Shown here: positions 44,074 to 54,333 of the stretch, piece by piece | How the letters are laid out: the number at the start of each line of letters is the position of its first letter | Numbering within the stretch: position 1 is the first letter of the stretch | Source of the DNA: Sphingomonas insulae | GTDB taxonomy: Bacteria > Pseudomonadota > Alphaproteobacteria > Sphingomonadales > Sphingomonadaceae | Direction: 5' to 3' | Length of the DNA stretch: 64,000 bases | Assembly (NCBI RefSeq): GCF_010450875.1 | Contig: NZ_CP048422.1 | Span: forward strand, 3,135,001 to 3,199,000 | Translations under genes and position numbers: made by a program | The notes under the pieces: model-generated | The model's input: the letters and a program-made list of their open reading frames with translations, nothing else | What the model was told of the DNA's origin: nothing | The model's database searches: none

Positions 44074-44665
44074 ATGGGTTCGCGCGGAGGCGCGGAGGCG
44101 CGGAGGCGCGGAGGTGATGTGGCTGGGACTGGTGACCCCGCTTCGATTACCCTCTTCCCCCCTGTCCTTCGTCATCCCGACGGACGTCGGGACCCATGAT
44201 TTCGGTTTGCACAGGGGTTGCGGACCATATCGCCGTCAGCGTGTCCATGGGTCCCGACGTTCGTCGGGATGACGGGAGAATGGGTTCGCGCGGAGGCGCG
44301 GGGGTTATGTGGCCGGGACTGGTGGCCCCGCTTCGATTACCCCCTTCCCCCCCTAACCTTCGTCATCCCGACGGACGTCGGGACCCATGGTTTCGGCTTG
44401 TCCGAGGGTTGCAGACCATCATCGCCGTCAGCGCGTCCATGGGTCCCGACGTTCTTCGGGATGACGGGGAGAATGGGTTTGCGAGGAAGCGCGGGGGTTA
44501 TGTGGTCGGGGCTGGTGGCCCCGCTTCGATTACCCCCTTCACCCTGTCCTTCGTCATCCCGACGGACGTCGGGACCCATGGTTTCGGTTTGGGCGAGGGT
44601 TGCAGACCATCATCGCCGTCAGCGCGTCCATGGGTCCCGACGTTCGTCGGGATGACGGGGGAATA
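44074..44665. repeat. Three tandem copies of a roughly 191-bp palindromic element
   Basis: The 869-bp gap between nagZ and the SPOR gene holds no gene but an array. Anchors ttcgtcatcccg start at 44168, 44359 and 44550, exactly 191 bp apart. Each unit contains arms of the cgtcatcccgacggacgtcgggacccatg type and its inverted copy with one mismatch, about 80 bp apart. Frames through the array cannot be real since 191 is not a multiple of three. Confidence 0.85.
44083..44114. repeat. Four exact copies of the 8-mer CGCGGAGG
   Basis: Direct tandem 8-bp repeats just before the first copy of the larger array. Copies 2 and 3 of the array have shorter versions. Confidence 0.8.
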
Positions 44666-44761
44666 GAGGCGGTGGCGGTGGCGACGGTGTTTGGGATCGT
44701 TCCTCTGTCGCGCCGGCTCGTGACGCGCTTCCCCTCCCGTACCGGGGAGGGGAAGCGCGGT

Positions 44762-45481
44762 TCAGCTTGCGACGAAGCAGCTTTCGCCGGCGACGCGGAG
44801 GCGGCCGCAGATGTCGGCGGCCTGGTTGGCGCTGCCGGCGTTAACGCGCAGGCGGTACAGGGTGCGGCCGCCGGTGGCGACCGACTGGACCGACTTGCCG
44901 AGCGGGGCGAGGTAGCTGAACCGCTTGGAGAAGCCGTTCCACGCGGTGTCGGCCGCAACCTGGCTCGGATAGGCGCCGAGCTGGACCAGCGAACCGCTGC
45001 TGCCGGTGTTGGCGGCGGCGTTGCGCTGGACGGTCACCGGCCGCGCGGCGACGAGGCGCCCGCCCGAGGCGGGGACCTGCGCGACCGCGTTGCTGCCGCC
45101 GGTCGGCGACGGCTTCGCGTTCGGGGCGACACGGCGGCCCTCGACCGGCTTCTCGGGCACGGCGTTGAGGTCGATCGAACCATTGCCCGCCTTGCCGGCG
45201 CTGGTCGCGATGGCGGCATCGCCCTCGCCCTTCACCTTCAGGCCGCCGGGATCGTCCGGCTTGACCTTATAGTCCCCCTCCTGCGCCGCGATCAGCTGTC
45301 CATCGGCGCTCTGACGCGTCTGCAACGCGTAGATGCCGTAGATGATCGCTGCCAGCACGGCGAGGCCGAGGACGACCATGGCGATCACCTTGCCGATCGG
45401 CGCGCCGCGGTCCTCGTCGGGCTCGACGGTTTCGAGCCACGGCAGTCGGTCCTCCTCGCGCAGGTCCATGTCGTCCGCCAT
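44762..45481 (-). CDS. SPOR domain cell-division/wall protein
   Basis: A 239-residue membrane protein: cytoplasmic head, helix IGKVIAMVVLGLAVLAAIIYGIYAL (about 30-53), a long periplasmic linker and a C-terminal SPOR domain (GSLVQLGAYPSQVAADTAWNGFSKRF... GRTLYRLRVNAGSANQAADICGRL) that binds denuded septal peptidoglycan. The ATG at 45481 overlaps the argS stop (TGATG). Position between argS and nagZ is typical of sphingomonads. Confidence 0.85.
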   Translation of the reverse strand: MADDMDLREEDRLPWLETVEPDEDRGAPIGKVIAMVVLGLAVLAAIIYGIYALQTRQSADGQLIAAQEGDYKVKPDDPGGLKVKGEGDAAIATSAGKAGNGSIDLNAVPEKPVEGRRVAPNAKPSPTGGSNAVAQVPASGGRLVAARPVTVQRNAAANTGSSGSLVQLGAYPSQVAADTAWNGFSKRFSYLAPLGKSVQSVATGGRTLYRLRVNAGSANQAADICGRLRVAGESCFVAS

Positions 45482-47205
45482 CACTTCATCTCCGAAACCG
45501 CGACCACACCCATGATGCTGAGCCCGTTACGAATAATCTGTGCGACGGCCGTCGCCAAGAAGAGACGTGCGCGCGTCGCATCATGATCCTCGATCACCAG
45601 GAAGCGGCGGTCGGGACGGTCGTTACCGACATTCCACAGCGCATGAAAGGCAGCTGCCAAGTCATACAGATAAAACGCTATTCTATGCGGTTCGCGGGCC
45701 GTGGCGGCGGTGTCGACGATGCGGGGAAATTGCGCGGCGAGCTTCACCAGCGCGAGTTCCTCCGTATCAAGCCGGGACAGGTCGGCGGCGCCCCCGGCGA
45801 TGCCCGCCTCCGCCGCGCGGCGATGAAGCGAGGCGATGCGGGCATGGGCATATTGGACGTAGAACACCGGATTGTCCTTCGACGCCTCCACCACCTTGGC
45901 GAAATCGAAGTCCATCTGCGCGTCCGAACGGCGGGTCAGCATGGTGAAGCGGACGACGTCCTTGCCGACTTCGCGCACGACGTCGGCAAGCGTCACGAAA
46001 TTGCCGGCGCGCTTCGACATCTTCACCGGCTCACCGCCGCGCAGCAGGCGGACCATCTGGACGAGCTTGACGTCGAAGCGCGTCTTGCCGCCGGTCAGCG
46101 CCGCGACCGCCGCGACGATCCGCTTGACGGTGCCGGCATGGTCGGCGCCCCAGATGTCGATCAGCTGGTCGGCGGACTGGCTCTTCTGGAAATGATAGGC
46201 GAGGTCGGCACCGAAATAGGTCCATTGCCCGTTCGATTTCCGGATCGGGCGATCCTGATCGTCGCCGAACTGCGACGAGCGGAACAGCGGCAGTTCGACG
46301 GGCTCCCAATCATCGGGGGTCTCGCCCTTGGGGGCTTCGAGCACGCCGTCGTAGACGAGGCCGCGGGCACGCAGCTCCGCCTCCGCCGCCTCGGGCTTGC
46401 CGGCGGCCTGCAACTCCGCCTCGGACGAGAACAGGTCGTGGTGGATGCCGAGGAGCGCGAGGTCGTCCTTGATGAGGACGAGCATCGCGGCGACGGCGCG
46501 GGTGCGGAACAGCGCGAGCCATTCCGCCTCCGGCGCGGCGACGTAGCGGTCGCCGAATTCGGCGGCGAGGTCCTGCCCGATGGCGACGAGATAGTCGCCG
46601 GGGTACAGCCCCTCGGGGATCGCAATCGTCTCGCCGAGCGCCTCGCGATAGCGCAGGTGCGCGGAGCGGGCGAGCACGTCGACCTGGCCGCCGGCGTCGT
46701 TGACGTAATATTCGCGGATCACGGTGTGGCCGGCGAATTCGAGCAGGCTGGCAAGCGCATCGCCGACGACGGCGCCGCGGCAATGGCCCATGTGCATCGG
46801 CCCGGTCGGGTTGGCGGAGACATATTCGATGTTGACGGTGACGCCCTGCCCCGCCGTCGAACGACCGTAATCGTCGCCGGCGCGCTCGATCTGGGTCAGC
46901 TCGTCGCGCCAGGCGGCATCGGTGAGGCGCAGGTTGATGAAGCCGGGCCCCGCGACGCTCGCCCCGGCGACATCGTCCAGCTTCGCCAGCTCGGCGGCGA
47001 GGGCTTCGCCCAAGGCGCGCGGGTTCATGCAGGCGGGTTTGGCGAGCACCATCGCGGCGTTGGTCGCCAGATCGCCATGGGTGACGTCGCGCGGCGGCTC
47101 GACGGTGACGTGTCTGCGGTCGAGGCCGGCGGGCAGCGTGCCGGCGGCGGTCAGCGTGTCGAGAGCCGTCGCGACATGCGCGGCGAAGCGGGTGTAAAGC
47201 GTCAT
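45481..47205 (-). CDS. argS: Arginyl-tRNA synthetase
   Basis: A 574-residue class I synthetase charging tRNA-Arg. HIGH-type motif MHMGHCRGAVVGD follows EYVSANPTGP; KMSKS-type VKMSKRAGNFVTL is downstream, with the DALR anticodon-binding helices at the C-terminus (FYVQYAHARIASL). The N-terminal Add1 domain is intact. The start ATG 47205 fits the family. The SPOR gene follows with overlapping stop. Confidence 0.97.
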   Translation of the reverse strand: MTLYTRFAAHVATALDTLTAAGTLPAGLDRRHVTVEPPRDVTHGDLATNAAMVLAKPACMNPRALGEALAAELAKLDDVAGASVAGPGFINLRLTDAAWRDELTQIERAGDDYGRSTAGQGVTVNIEYVSANPTGPMHMGHCRGAVVGDALASLLEFAGHTVIREYYVNDAGGQVDVLARSAHLRYREALGETIAIPEGLYPGDYLVAIGQDLAAEFGDRYVAAPEAEWLALFRTRAVAAMLVLIKDDLALLGIHHDLFSSEAELQAAGKPEAAEAELRARGLVYDGVLEAPKGETPDDWEPVELPLFRSSQFGDDQDRPIRKSNGQWTYFGADLAYHFQKSQSADQLIDIWGADHAGTVKRIVAAVAALTGGKTRFDVKLVQMVRLLRGGEPVKMSKRAGNFVTLADVVREVGKDVVRFTMLTRRSDAQMDFDFAKVVEASKDNPVFYVQYAHARIASLHRRAAEAGIAGGAADLSRLDTEELALVKLAAQFPRIVDTAATAREPHRIAFYLYDLAAAFHALWNVGNDRPDRRFLVIEDHDATRARLFLATAVAQIIRNGLSIMGVVAVSEMK

Positions 47206-47261
47206 GAGCGTCCGTTCGGCAAAAGCGCCGCGCTCTACCCCACAACGGGGGCAGGTTCAAA

Positions 47262-48401
47262 TCAGGTGCGCAACAGGCCCTCGATCGCGGCGGTGCGGGC
47301 GCTGGCGGGGAACAGCGCCGCCATCGCTCGGGCGGGATCGACGCCGAAATGGTCCGCGACCGCGCCGCCGATGAAGGCATCGAGCGGGGTGGTCGGCTTG
47401 AGGTCGCGCGCGTCGTAGAGGTTGGCGGTCGCGAGGCCGGGCCAGTCGGCGACCACGCGGCCGCCCTTCACCCCGCCGCCGAACAGCATCGCGGCGGTGC
47501 CGGTGCCGTGATCGGTTCCGCCGGTGCCGTTGACCGCGACGGTGCGGCCGAATTCGGTCGCGACCAGCACGAGCGTATCGTCCCACACAGGACCGAGGCC
47601 CGCCTGCAGCGCCGCGATCATCGCGTCGAGCCCCTTCAGCTGCGCCGCCAGCCGGCCGCGCTGGCCGGCGTGCGTGTCCCAGCCGCCGGTCTCGATCATC
47701 GCGATGCGTGCGCCGTTGGCGGGGGCGAGCAGCCGCGCGGCAAGCGCACCGGTGGCGGCGGCGTTGCGGCCATTGTCCTGCGACAGGTCGCTGGTGAGCT
47801 GGCGGGTGGCGAGCGCCTCTCCCCACAAGGCGTGGAGCTGCTGGTCGCCGGCATAGAGTTGGGTGACGCGGGCGAGCAGGTCGTCGGAGGCGTCGGGCAG
47901 CGACGAGGGCGCGTAGCTCGCCACCTCGCGCTGCCCGCGCAGCGCCATGGGGACGGTGGCGGCGATGGCGATGGCCCGGGCATCGTCGGTGGGGACGACG
48001 CCGAGCAGGCGGTTCATCCAGCCGTCCTTCAGCTGATAGGCCCCGGTGCCGCCCGTCTCGAGCACGTTCTGGCCGTCGAAATGCGAGCGGTCGCGGTAGG
48101 GCGAGGCGATGGCATGGGCGAACAGCGCCTGCCCCTTGCCGTATAGCGCGGCGGCGCTGGTCATGGCGGGATGCAGCGCGAACATGGCGTCGAGCTTCGT
48201 ACCGGCGGCAAGGTCGGCGGCGAGATCGCCGCGCGCGCCGATAAAGGCAGGATCGCCGACCGCGCCGATCGTGCCGAGCCCGTCCGCGGCACCGCGCTGG
48301 ATGACGAACACGAAGCGCTTGGCCGTCGCCGCCCTGGCGAAGGCGATGCGGGGGGCGAAGGTGCCGAGCAGGCCGGCAGTGAGAAAAGCGCGACGATCCA
48401 T
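47262..48401 (-). CDS. DUF1501 Tat-exported protein
   Basis: A 379-residue protein of the DUF1501 (sulfatase/alkaline-phosphatase-like) superfamily. The N-terminus MDRRAFLTAGLLGTFAPRIAFA carries a twin-arginine signal, so export by the tatABC products in this window is expected. Conserved parts include FVIQRGAADGL, HFDGQNVLETGG, ETGGWDTHAGQRG and ATEFGRTVAVNGTGGTDHGTG with family metal-binding residues. It is always paired with DUF1800, the gene just upstream, 4 bp away. Function unknown. Confidence 0.88.
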   Translation of the reverse strand: MDRRAFLTAGLLGTFAPRIAFARAATAKRFVFVIQRGAADGLGTIGAVGDPAFIGARGDLAADLAAGTKLDAMFALHPAMTSAAALYGKGQALFAHAIASPYRDRSHFDGQNVLETGGTGAYQLKDGWMNRLLGVVPTDDARAIAIAATVPMALRGQREVASYAPSSLPDASDDLLARVTQLYAGDQQLHALWGEALATRQLTSDLSQDNGRNAAATGALAARLLAPANGARIAMIETGGWDTHAGQRGRLAAQLKGLDAMIAALQAGLGPVWDDTLVLVATEFGRTVAVNGTGGTDHGTGTAAMLFGGGVKGGRVVADWPGLATANLYDARDLKPTTPLDAFIGGAVADHFGVDPARAMAALFPASARTAAIEGLLRT

Positions 48402-48405
48402 GATG

Positions 48406-49950
48406 TTACCTCCGCATCATCTCAGGGGATATCAGCAGCAGTGCGAGCGCCTGCGCCGGGCTTTCGGCGCGGGAGAGCGCCTGCGTGGTGGCGGGCGACA
48501 CCGCGGCGGGGAACAGCCGGGGCGCCAGCGCGCGCGCATCGACGGTGGCGCCCGACCGTGCGGCGAAACGCTCCGCCGCCTCGACCCGGCGCATGATCGC
48601 ATCGGGACCGGCCCAGCTGGGCGCGGTGTCGTCATAGCCGATCGGCTGACCCGGCTTCCACACCGGCTGGCCGAGCTGGTTCATCAGGCCGAGCATCGTC
48701 TGCGGCCGCACTTCGCTGGTGCCGAGCGCGCGATAGGCGGCGATCGTCCATTCCCACGGCGTGCGGAACTTCGCCGGCGCCGGCGTCCACGCCTCGGGCG
48801 AGGCGATGAGCGCGCGGTAGACGGTGGGCAAGTCACCGCCCGAGGACAGGAACGCCTGTTCCAGCCGTGCGACCATCGCCGGTGGCGGCGTGTCGGCGGC
48901 GAAGTGGCGGGCGAGCTTGGTCGCGATATGGTGCGCCGTGGCGGGGTGCACGGCGAGGTTTGCGAGCACCGCCTGTGCCTGCGCCTCGCCCCCTTCGGGA
49001 TAGCTCTTGCCGACGATCGTGCGGGCGCCGGGCTGGTGGATGGCGGCGGCGAAGACGAAGCTGCCGGGCGTTGCCTGTCCGGCGAGGCGCGCGCCGGGGC
49101 CGCCGCCGATCCCCCCGACGGTCCAGCCGGTCATCGCGCGGGCGAATTCGGTGACGTCGGCCTGGGTGTAGCCGGTGCGCACGCCGAGCGTGTGCAGTTC
49201 CATGATCTCACGCGCGAGATTTTCGTTGAGGCCGACCTTGCGCCGGCCGCGTCCGGCGATGCGAATCCCGAGCGGGCTGTCGGGACCGACCGATACCGCC
49301 TGATCGAGATAGAGGAGCATCGCCGGATGCCGCTCCACCGCGAACAGCATGTCGGCGAAACGGCCCATGACATGCGGCCGGATCGCCTCCATCTCCAGCG
49401 TCCCGGCGAGCCCGACGAGTTCGAGCTTGTCGGCGGAGACGGCAAAATGGTTGGACCAGAAATGGACCAGCCGTTCGGCAAAGGGCGTATCGGTGATGAG
49501 CGCGGCGTTGGTGCGGGCGCCGACCAGAGCGACGTAGCGGTCCTGCGCCGCGCGGCGTGCTTCCTGCCGCGCGGCCATCCGGGCATCGCGCACCGCCGGC
49601 ATCGCCAGCGGCATTTCCGGCGAGCGCCCAGGCGCCATGGCCTGGGGCTGGACGGGGCCGGGCGCCGGCGAGTCCGCCATCACCGGGGCAGCATTGGCGC
49701 CGGATGCCATCGCGGACGCCTGGGCAGACTGGCGCGGCCCCATCGTCTGGCGGATGTTGCGCTGTTCGGCCTGATAGGCGACGAGGTCGAGAGACACGGC
49801 CGCACTGGTCGGGGCGGCGGCGATCGGTGCGCTGGCGGGTCGATAACGATCGATCTGCGCGGTCAGCCAGCGACGCGGATCGTCCGGCGACGCCTGGTCC
49901 GGGCGGGCGCCGAGACCGAATCTGTTCAATGCGATGGCAGCTTCCGACAC
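48406..49950 (-). CDS. DUF1800 family protein
   Basis: A 514-residue DUF1800 protein: ALNRFGLGARPDQ at the start, HFWSNHFAVS, HPAMLLYLDQ, NENLAREIMELHTLGV and VTEFARAMTGW, all conserved in the family. A Pro/Ala/Met-rich insertion lies near 70-125. GTG 49950 has gaggag about ten bases upstream and agrees with the family start. The product carries no clear signal peptide, unlike its DUF1501 partner. Biochemical role unknown. Confidence 0.87.
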   Translation of the reverse strand: MSEAAIALNRFGLGARPDQASPDDPRRWLTAQIDRYRPASAPIAAAPTSAAVSLDLVAYQAEQRNIRQTMGPRQSAQASAMASGANAAPVMADSPAPGPVQPQAMAPGRSPEMPLAMPAVRDARMAARQEARRAAQDRYVALVGARTNAALITDTPFAERLVHFWSNHFAVSADKLELVGLAGTLEMEAIRPHVMGRFADMLFAVERHPAMLLYLDQAVSVGPDSPLGIRIAGRGRRKVGLNENLAREIMELHTLGVRTGYTQADVTEFARAMTGWTVGGIGGGPGARLAGQATPGSFVFAAAIHQPGARTIVGKSYPEGGEAQAQAVLANLAVHPATAHHIATKLARHFAADTPPPAMVARLEQAFLSSGGDLPTVYRALIASPEAWTPAPAKFRTPWEWTIAAYRALGTSEVRPQTMLGLMNQLGQPVWKPGQPIGYDDTAPSWAGPDAIMRRVEAAERFAARSGATVDARALAPRLFPAAVSPATTQALSRAESPAQALALLLISPEMMRR

Positions 49951-50145
49951 GACATGCTCCTCATCCTTGACGCATGGCGTAGGACCGAGATGTCGCAGAA
50001 CTATGCCAACCGGGACGATTGCGTCATTTGCAGCCATGCGCCCAAAGCTTGCATTTGATCGCCATGCTGCAGTGCAATATTTACTGAAACCGAAAGTTGG
50101 GAAGGACCTGATCTGGCTCGACGCACTCAAGGGCGAGAGACGATC

Positions 50146-50439
50146 ATGCGCAAGACCTTTGCTATCCTGGCCGCCGCGGCGGCGGCCCTCACCTCGACCA
50201 TCGGCATGGCGCGTGGCGCCGAGCGGACGTTCGAGCACGAGGGTCAGACCTATGTCTACACCACCACGGTCGCCAACGACCGGCAGGTCATCAGCGGCCG
50301 CCGCTATCCCTCCGGCGCGCCGTTCCGCCTGGTCGTTCGCGGCAATCGCGTGACCGGAACCGCAGGCGGCGTGCCGGTGTCGTTCCGTACCGCCGACGCG
50401 AAGGGCGCGACGCGCGGAACGGAGCTGGCATCGCGCTGA
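50146..50439 (+). CDS. Small secreted protein, unknown
   Basis: A 97-residue protein with a signal peptide (cleavage near ARG-AERT) and a short beta-rich domain: YVYTTTVANDRQVISGRRYPSGAPFRLVVRGNRVTGTAGGVPVSF. No family recognised. It is divergent from DUF1800 with 195 bp between, and is followed by a long inverted repeat. Confidence 0.6.
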   Translation: MRKTFAILAAAAAALTSTIGMARGAERTFEHEGQTYVYTTTVANDRQVISGRRYPSGAPFRLVVRGNRVTGTAGGVPVSFRTADAKGATRGTELASR

Positions 50440-50540
50440 GGCGGTTGCCGGCGGCGCAGTGACGCGGTGGCGTGGCGTCGCCATGCTCCGGGCGATCGAT
50501 CGGCCGAGGGGGCGACGTTCGGGGATTGAAGGTCGATGCC

Positions 50541-50648
50541 CGTCACCCCGGACTGGTTCCGGGGTCCACCCAGCGGCTATGTTTCAGGCAGGGGCCTCTT
50601 GCGACGACCGGGCGGCACCGTGGACCCCGGAACCAGTCCGGGGTGACG
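50541..50648. repeat. 29-bp perfect inverted repeat, 50-bp spacer
   Basis: Arms at 50541-50569 and 50620-50648 are exact inverted copies (core accccggactggttccgggg). It occupies the gap between the secreted protein gene and the dgt stop. It is a dispersed-palindrome type element and may act as a bidirectional terminator. Confidence 0.8.
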
Positions 50649-50697
50649 GCATTCATGCGGCCTGCATCACGCCAAAAATTCGAATGCCATCCCTGCC

Positions 50698-51867
50698 CTA
50701 GAACCCGTCGGGAAGGTCGATGTGCCCGACAAGCTCGCGGTAGCGGGCGATGGCGTAGCGGTCCGTCATGCCGGCGATGAAGTCTGCGATGTGGCGGCTG
50801 CGATGTGGTTCTTCGGTCGGCACGTCGACGCACCAGTCGGCGCCCAACGTCGACGGGTCGGCACGATAGGCGGCGAACAGGCCGCTGACGATGCCGTGCG
50901 CCGCGTCCGCCGCCTCCAGCTGGCGCGGATGGTGGTAGAGATTGGCGTACATGAAGCGCTTGAGGTCGCGTTCCTCCTCCCGCATCGCGGGCGAGAAGCC
51001 GCATAGCGCCCGACCCGCGTGACGCACGTCGTCGGCGCTGCCGACCCCTGAGGCCGCGATACGGCGGCGCGTTTCCTCGATCAGGTCGTTGACCATCGTG
51101 CCGATCTGGCTGCGGACGAGTTCGCTCGCCAGCCGCTTGGGCGCGACGTCGGGGAAGCGGGCGCAGGCAGCGTCCCAGCCGCGCGCGACGATCGGTACGG
51201 CAAGCATCTGGTCGAGCGTCAGCAGTCCGGCGCGCAGGCCATCGTCGATGTCGTGGTTGTCGTAGGCGATGTCGTCGGCGATCGCCGCCACCTGCGCCTC
51301 GAGACTGGCATGCGTCGCCAGGTCGAGCGGGAATGCCGCATCGGCTTCGCGCAGCGCCCAGCCGGGATGGCGAACCGGGCCGTTGTGCTTGGCAAGCCCC
51401 TCCAGCGTTTCCCAGGTCAGGTTGAGGCCGTCCCAGCGCGGATAGGGCCGTTCGATATGGGTGAGCGCCCGCAACGTGTGGCCGTTGTGATCGAAGCCGC
51501 CGGCGTCGGCCAGCGCCGTCTTCAGCGCATCCTCCCCGGCGTGGCCGAACGGCGGATGACCGATGTCGTGGGCAAGGCACAGCGCCTCGGTAAGGTCTTC
51601 GTTGAGGCCGAGAACGCGGGCGATCGTGCGGCCGATCTGCGCGACTTCGAGGCTGTGAGTCAGGCGGACGCGGAAATGATCGCCATCGGGCGCCATGAAC
51701 ACCTGCGTCTTGTGGCGCAGGCGGCGGAAGCTGATCGAATGGATGATGCGATCACGATCGCGCTGGAAATCATCACGCGGACCACGCACCGCGGTCCCTG
51801 TCTGTTCCTCGTGAAGGCGACCTTTGCTGCGCGCCGGGTGCGAAGCCCAGGGCGCGCGCACGCTCAT
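50698..51867 (-). CDS. dgt: Deoxyguanosinetriphosphate triphosphohydrolase-like protein
   Basis: A 389-residue HD-domain dNTPase (type 2 Dgt subfamily) that splits dNTPs to deoxynucleoside and triphosphate. The N-terminus [21 protein letters not shown], then [15 protein letters not shown], then the HD motif [16 protein letters not shown] and the metal-linked Asp in [12 protein letters not shown] are conserved. Start ATG overlaps the upstream SPOR gene's stop (ATGA). It could trim dNTP pools, complementing an RNR that lacks an ATP-cone. Confidence 0.92.
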   Translation of the reverse strand: MSVRAPWASHPARSKGRLHEEQTGTAVRGPRDDFQRDRDRIIHSISFRRLRHKTQVFMAPDGDHFRVRLTHSLEVAQIGRTIARVLGLNEDLTEALCLAHDIGHPPFGHAGEDALKTALADAGGFDHNGHTLRALTHIERPYPRWDGLNLTWETLEGLAKHNGPVRHPGWALREADAAFPLDLATHASLEAQVAAIADDIAYDNHDIDDGLRAGLLTLDQMLAVPIVARGWDAACARFPDVAPKRLASELVRSQIGTMVNDLIEETRRRIAASGVGSADDVRHAGRALCGFSPAMREEERDLKRFMYANLYHHPRQLEAADAAHGIVSGLFAAYRADPSTLGADWCVDVPTEEPHRSRHIADFIAGMTDRYAIARYRELVGHIDLPDGF

Positions 51868-54071
51868 TTCGCTGGCAATTTCGTGATGACCTGCCCGGCA
51901 TCGCTGCTGAAGGTGAAGGCGGAGACGCCCTGCTTGGCCAGCTGGTTGACGAAAGTGCGCGCCTCGGCATCCGTCTTGAACGGGCCGGTGAGGACGCGAT
52001 TGGTCGCACGAAGCGGCGTCGACCAGCCGCCGCGGCTGCCGAAGACCGCCGGCGCCTTGGCCTTCACCGCGGCATAGGCCTTGGGCAGGTCGCCGGCATA
52101 GGCGCCGCCCGCGACCTGCACCCAGATGCGGGCGGGATTGGCACGTGCCGCCTTCTTTTCCTCGGCGGCAGCCTTGGCATCGGCAAGCTTCTGTTCGTCG
52201 GCCAGCTTCTTGGCGGCAAGCGCCTTTTTGTCCGCTGCGGCCTTGCGGTCGGCGGCGCGCTTGTCGGCAGCGGTCTTGGCGGCGAGCGCCTTTTCGGCGG
52301 CAGCGTCGCGCTCTTCCTTGGCCTTCGCCTCGGCGATCACGCGGGCGGCGGTATCCGCCGGCGGCACTGCGGCGACCGGTGCGGCCTTCACCGGTTCGGC
52401 GACGCCCAGTTCGGCGGCGGGGATCGACAGGCCCGCGACGATGCGGGCGAGCACCGAATCCGCCTCGCTGCGGGACGGCGGCGCGGTGAAGCTGCTGACG
52501 GGTTCGGGGGCGGGCGGCGCCGCGGCCACGCGCACCGGTTCGACCGCGGGGCGGGTCGGCGGCGTGGTGGCGACGATCGGCCGGGTGGTCGCTGTGGTGA
52601 AGCCGGGGGATGGAAGCGACTGCGCCTGAGGCAGCGGCTGCGATTGCACCGGTGCGGACGACGCCGGGGTCACGGACACCGGCGCGGCGGACGCGAGCTG
52701 CGTCGGCGGCAAGGTGGTGCGCGGCGGCGTCGTGACGGCCGCGCCGCGCGCCGTGCCGATCGACGGTTGCGCCAGCGTCGCGACGGCGCCGGTAGCCGGG
52801 GCGGCCGTGGTCTTGGCCAGCACGGCAAGGTTCGCCGCCTCTGCGGTGAAGGACGGCGGCGCCGGCGTCGCCGCGGCGCCGGCCGTCGGGGCCGGCATGG
52901 TCTTCGTCAATGCGGCCAGATTCGCCGCCTCCGCCGTGGTCGGCACCGACGGGCGGAGCGGCGCGTTCGTCGGCGTCGATCCGGTGGCCGGCGCGATCGA
53001 GGCGGGCAGCGTGTTGGGCGTCGCGCTCGTCAACGTCACAGCGGGCCGCTGCGGCAGCGGCTGGACGCGGGCGAGCGCCGCGGTCGCGGTCTGGTAGCTG
53101 GATGCCGCAGGGGTCGATGGCGACGGCCGTATCGCTGCCGCCGGCTGCGAGGTCGATGCCAGGGCGACGGGCGACGTGTCGCGATCCCGGCCGCCGCGGC
53201 GCTTGCGATCCTTCTTGCCCGGCAGGTCGGCGGGCTGCACCGCGGCGAGCGCGACCGGCTGCGGATCGGGTGCGAGCAGCGGCAGGTTGGGGGCCAGCCG
53301 GGCGTCCGCGATCCGTTCGGGCGTCGCGTGCACCTCGCCGAAATGCACCGCAAAGGCACGATCGGCGACGGGCAGCGCGGGAAGCCGCTGGAAGAACGGC
53401 TGCAACCCCTGCGCCATGCCGGTCGGCAGCATCGTCGTCGCGATCTTTTCGGCGCCCGCCTGATCGCCACCCATCGCCAGCACGAAGGCACGGATGCGCC
53501 AGGCGCTGCGATCGGATTTGCGCAGCAGCGGATCGAGCTGTTCCAAGGCCGCATCGCGCTTGCCGGAAATGCCGAGCGACAGGGCATAACGCTTGACGAT
53601 CTCATCGTCCGGCCGCGACTTGAGCGCGAGGCGATAGTCACGCTGGGCGCGTTCCTGCTGGCCGATCAGATCATAGGCAAGGCCGCGATCGGCGGCGAAA
53701 CTGCGGACGTCATAGCCCGCCGATTCGGCCTGCGCGAAATACCGCAGCGCTTCGCCGGGACGTTCGGAGCGAACCAGGATCGACCCCTCCCCCGCCTTGA
53801 TCCGGGGATCGGAGGCCGACACCTTTTCGGCGCGGGCGAACAGCGAGGCGGCGCCGCTGAGGTCGCCAAGCGACAGCGACAGGTCGGCCGCGGCGATCAA
53901 CGCGTTGAGATCGCGCGGGTTGGCGGCGAGCGCGCGCATCTGTTCGGCCAGCCGATCGGCATCGGTGGTGCCGGGCAACGCCTGCACCACCTCCTGCGCC
54001 AGGAGGGCGGCAGGCGCGGTCGCCGCCAGGAGAGCGGCGGGCGCCAGAAAAGCGGAGGTCAAGAAACGCAT
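51864..54071 (-). CDS. TPR-like and SPOR domain envelope protein
   Basis: A 735-residue exported protein. Signal peptide, then TPR-like repeats (about 35-230), a long Pro/Ala/Thr low-complexity region (about 290-560, with a duplicated AEAANLAxLxKT stretch), an Ala/Lys/Glu coiled coil (about 575-650) and a C-terminal SPOR domain ([26 protein letters not shown]... [21 protein letters not shown]). It is likely tethered to septal peptidoglycan. dgt follows with an overlapping start. Confidence 0.8.
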   Translation of the reverse strand: MRFLTSAFLAPAALLAATAPAALLAQEVVQALPGTTDADRLAEQMRALAANPRDLNALIAAADLSLSLGDLSGAASLFARAEKVSASDPRIKAGEGSILVRSERPGEALRYFAQAESAGYDVRSFAADRGLAYDLIGQQERAQRDYRLALKSRPDDEIVKRYALSLGISGKRDAALEQLDPLLRKSDRSAWRIRAFVLAMGGDQAGAEKIATTMLPTGMAQGLQPFFQRLPALPVADRAFAVHFGEVHATPERIADARLAPNLPLLAPDPQPVALAAVQPADLPGKKDRKRRGGRDRDTSPVALASTSQPAAAIRPSPSTPAASSYQTATAALARVQPLPQRPAVTLTSATPNTLPASIAPATGSTPTNAPLRPSVPTTAEAANLAALTKTMPAPTAGAAATPAPPSFTAEAANLAVLAKTTAAPATGAVATLAQPSIGTARGAAVTTPPRTTLPPTQLASAAPVSVTPASSAPVQSQPLPQAQSLPSPGFTTATTRPIVATTPPTRPAVEPVRVAAAPPAPEPVSSFTAPPSRSEADSVLARIVAGLSIPAAELGVAEPVKAAPVAAVPPADTAARVIAEAKAKEERDAAAEKALAAKTAADKRAADRKAAADKKALAAKKLADEQKLADAKAAAEEKKAARANPARIWVQVAGGAYAGDLPKAYAAVKAKAPAVFGSRGGWSTPLRATNRVLTGPFKTDAEARTFVNQLAKQGVSAFTFSSDAGQVITKLPAK

Positions 54072-54333
54072 GGGATCGCGGCGACTAGAGCCGAGGGCGG
54101 CTGAACCGGCAATGTCCGATGGCGGGACGCGCGGTGAAGCGGGGCTGGGCGGCGACGAAAGCCGATGGAACCGCGATCGCGGCGGATGACGAGATCATGC
54201 TGGCTGACCGATGCGGGGCGAACGGGTTGCGGCGCGATGGCGGCGGGAATGCGCACCGTCCGTCGCAGGCGGCAAGCCTTCGCGTTACCGGGCGGCCGGA
54301 ACCCCGCGCCGGACGGCGCGGGGCGGGCGCGGT

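Noticed and set aside
44196..44666. An open frame through the repeat array
   Set aside because: The array period (191 bp) is not a multiple of three, so successive copies are read in different frames. The frame is open only because the repeats lack stops.
47240..47262. A ggttcaaatc stretch as a tRNA T-arm
   Set aside because: No acceptor or anticodon stem can be built in the 56-bp gap upstream of argS, and no 3' CCA or T-loop pairing fits.
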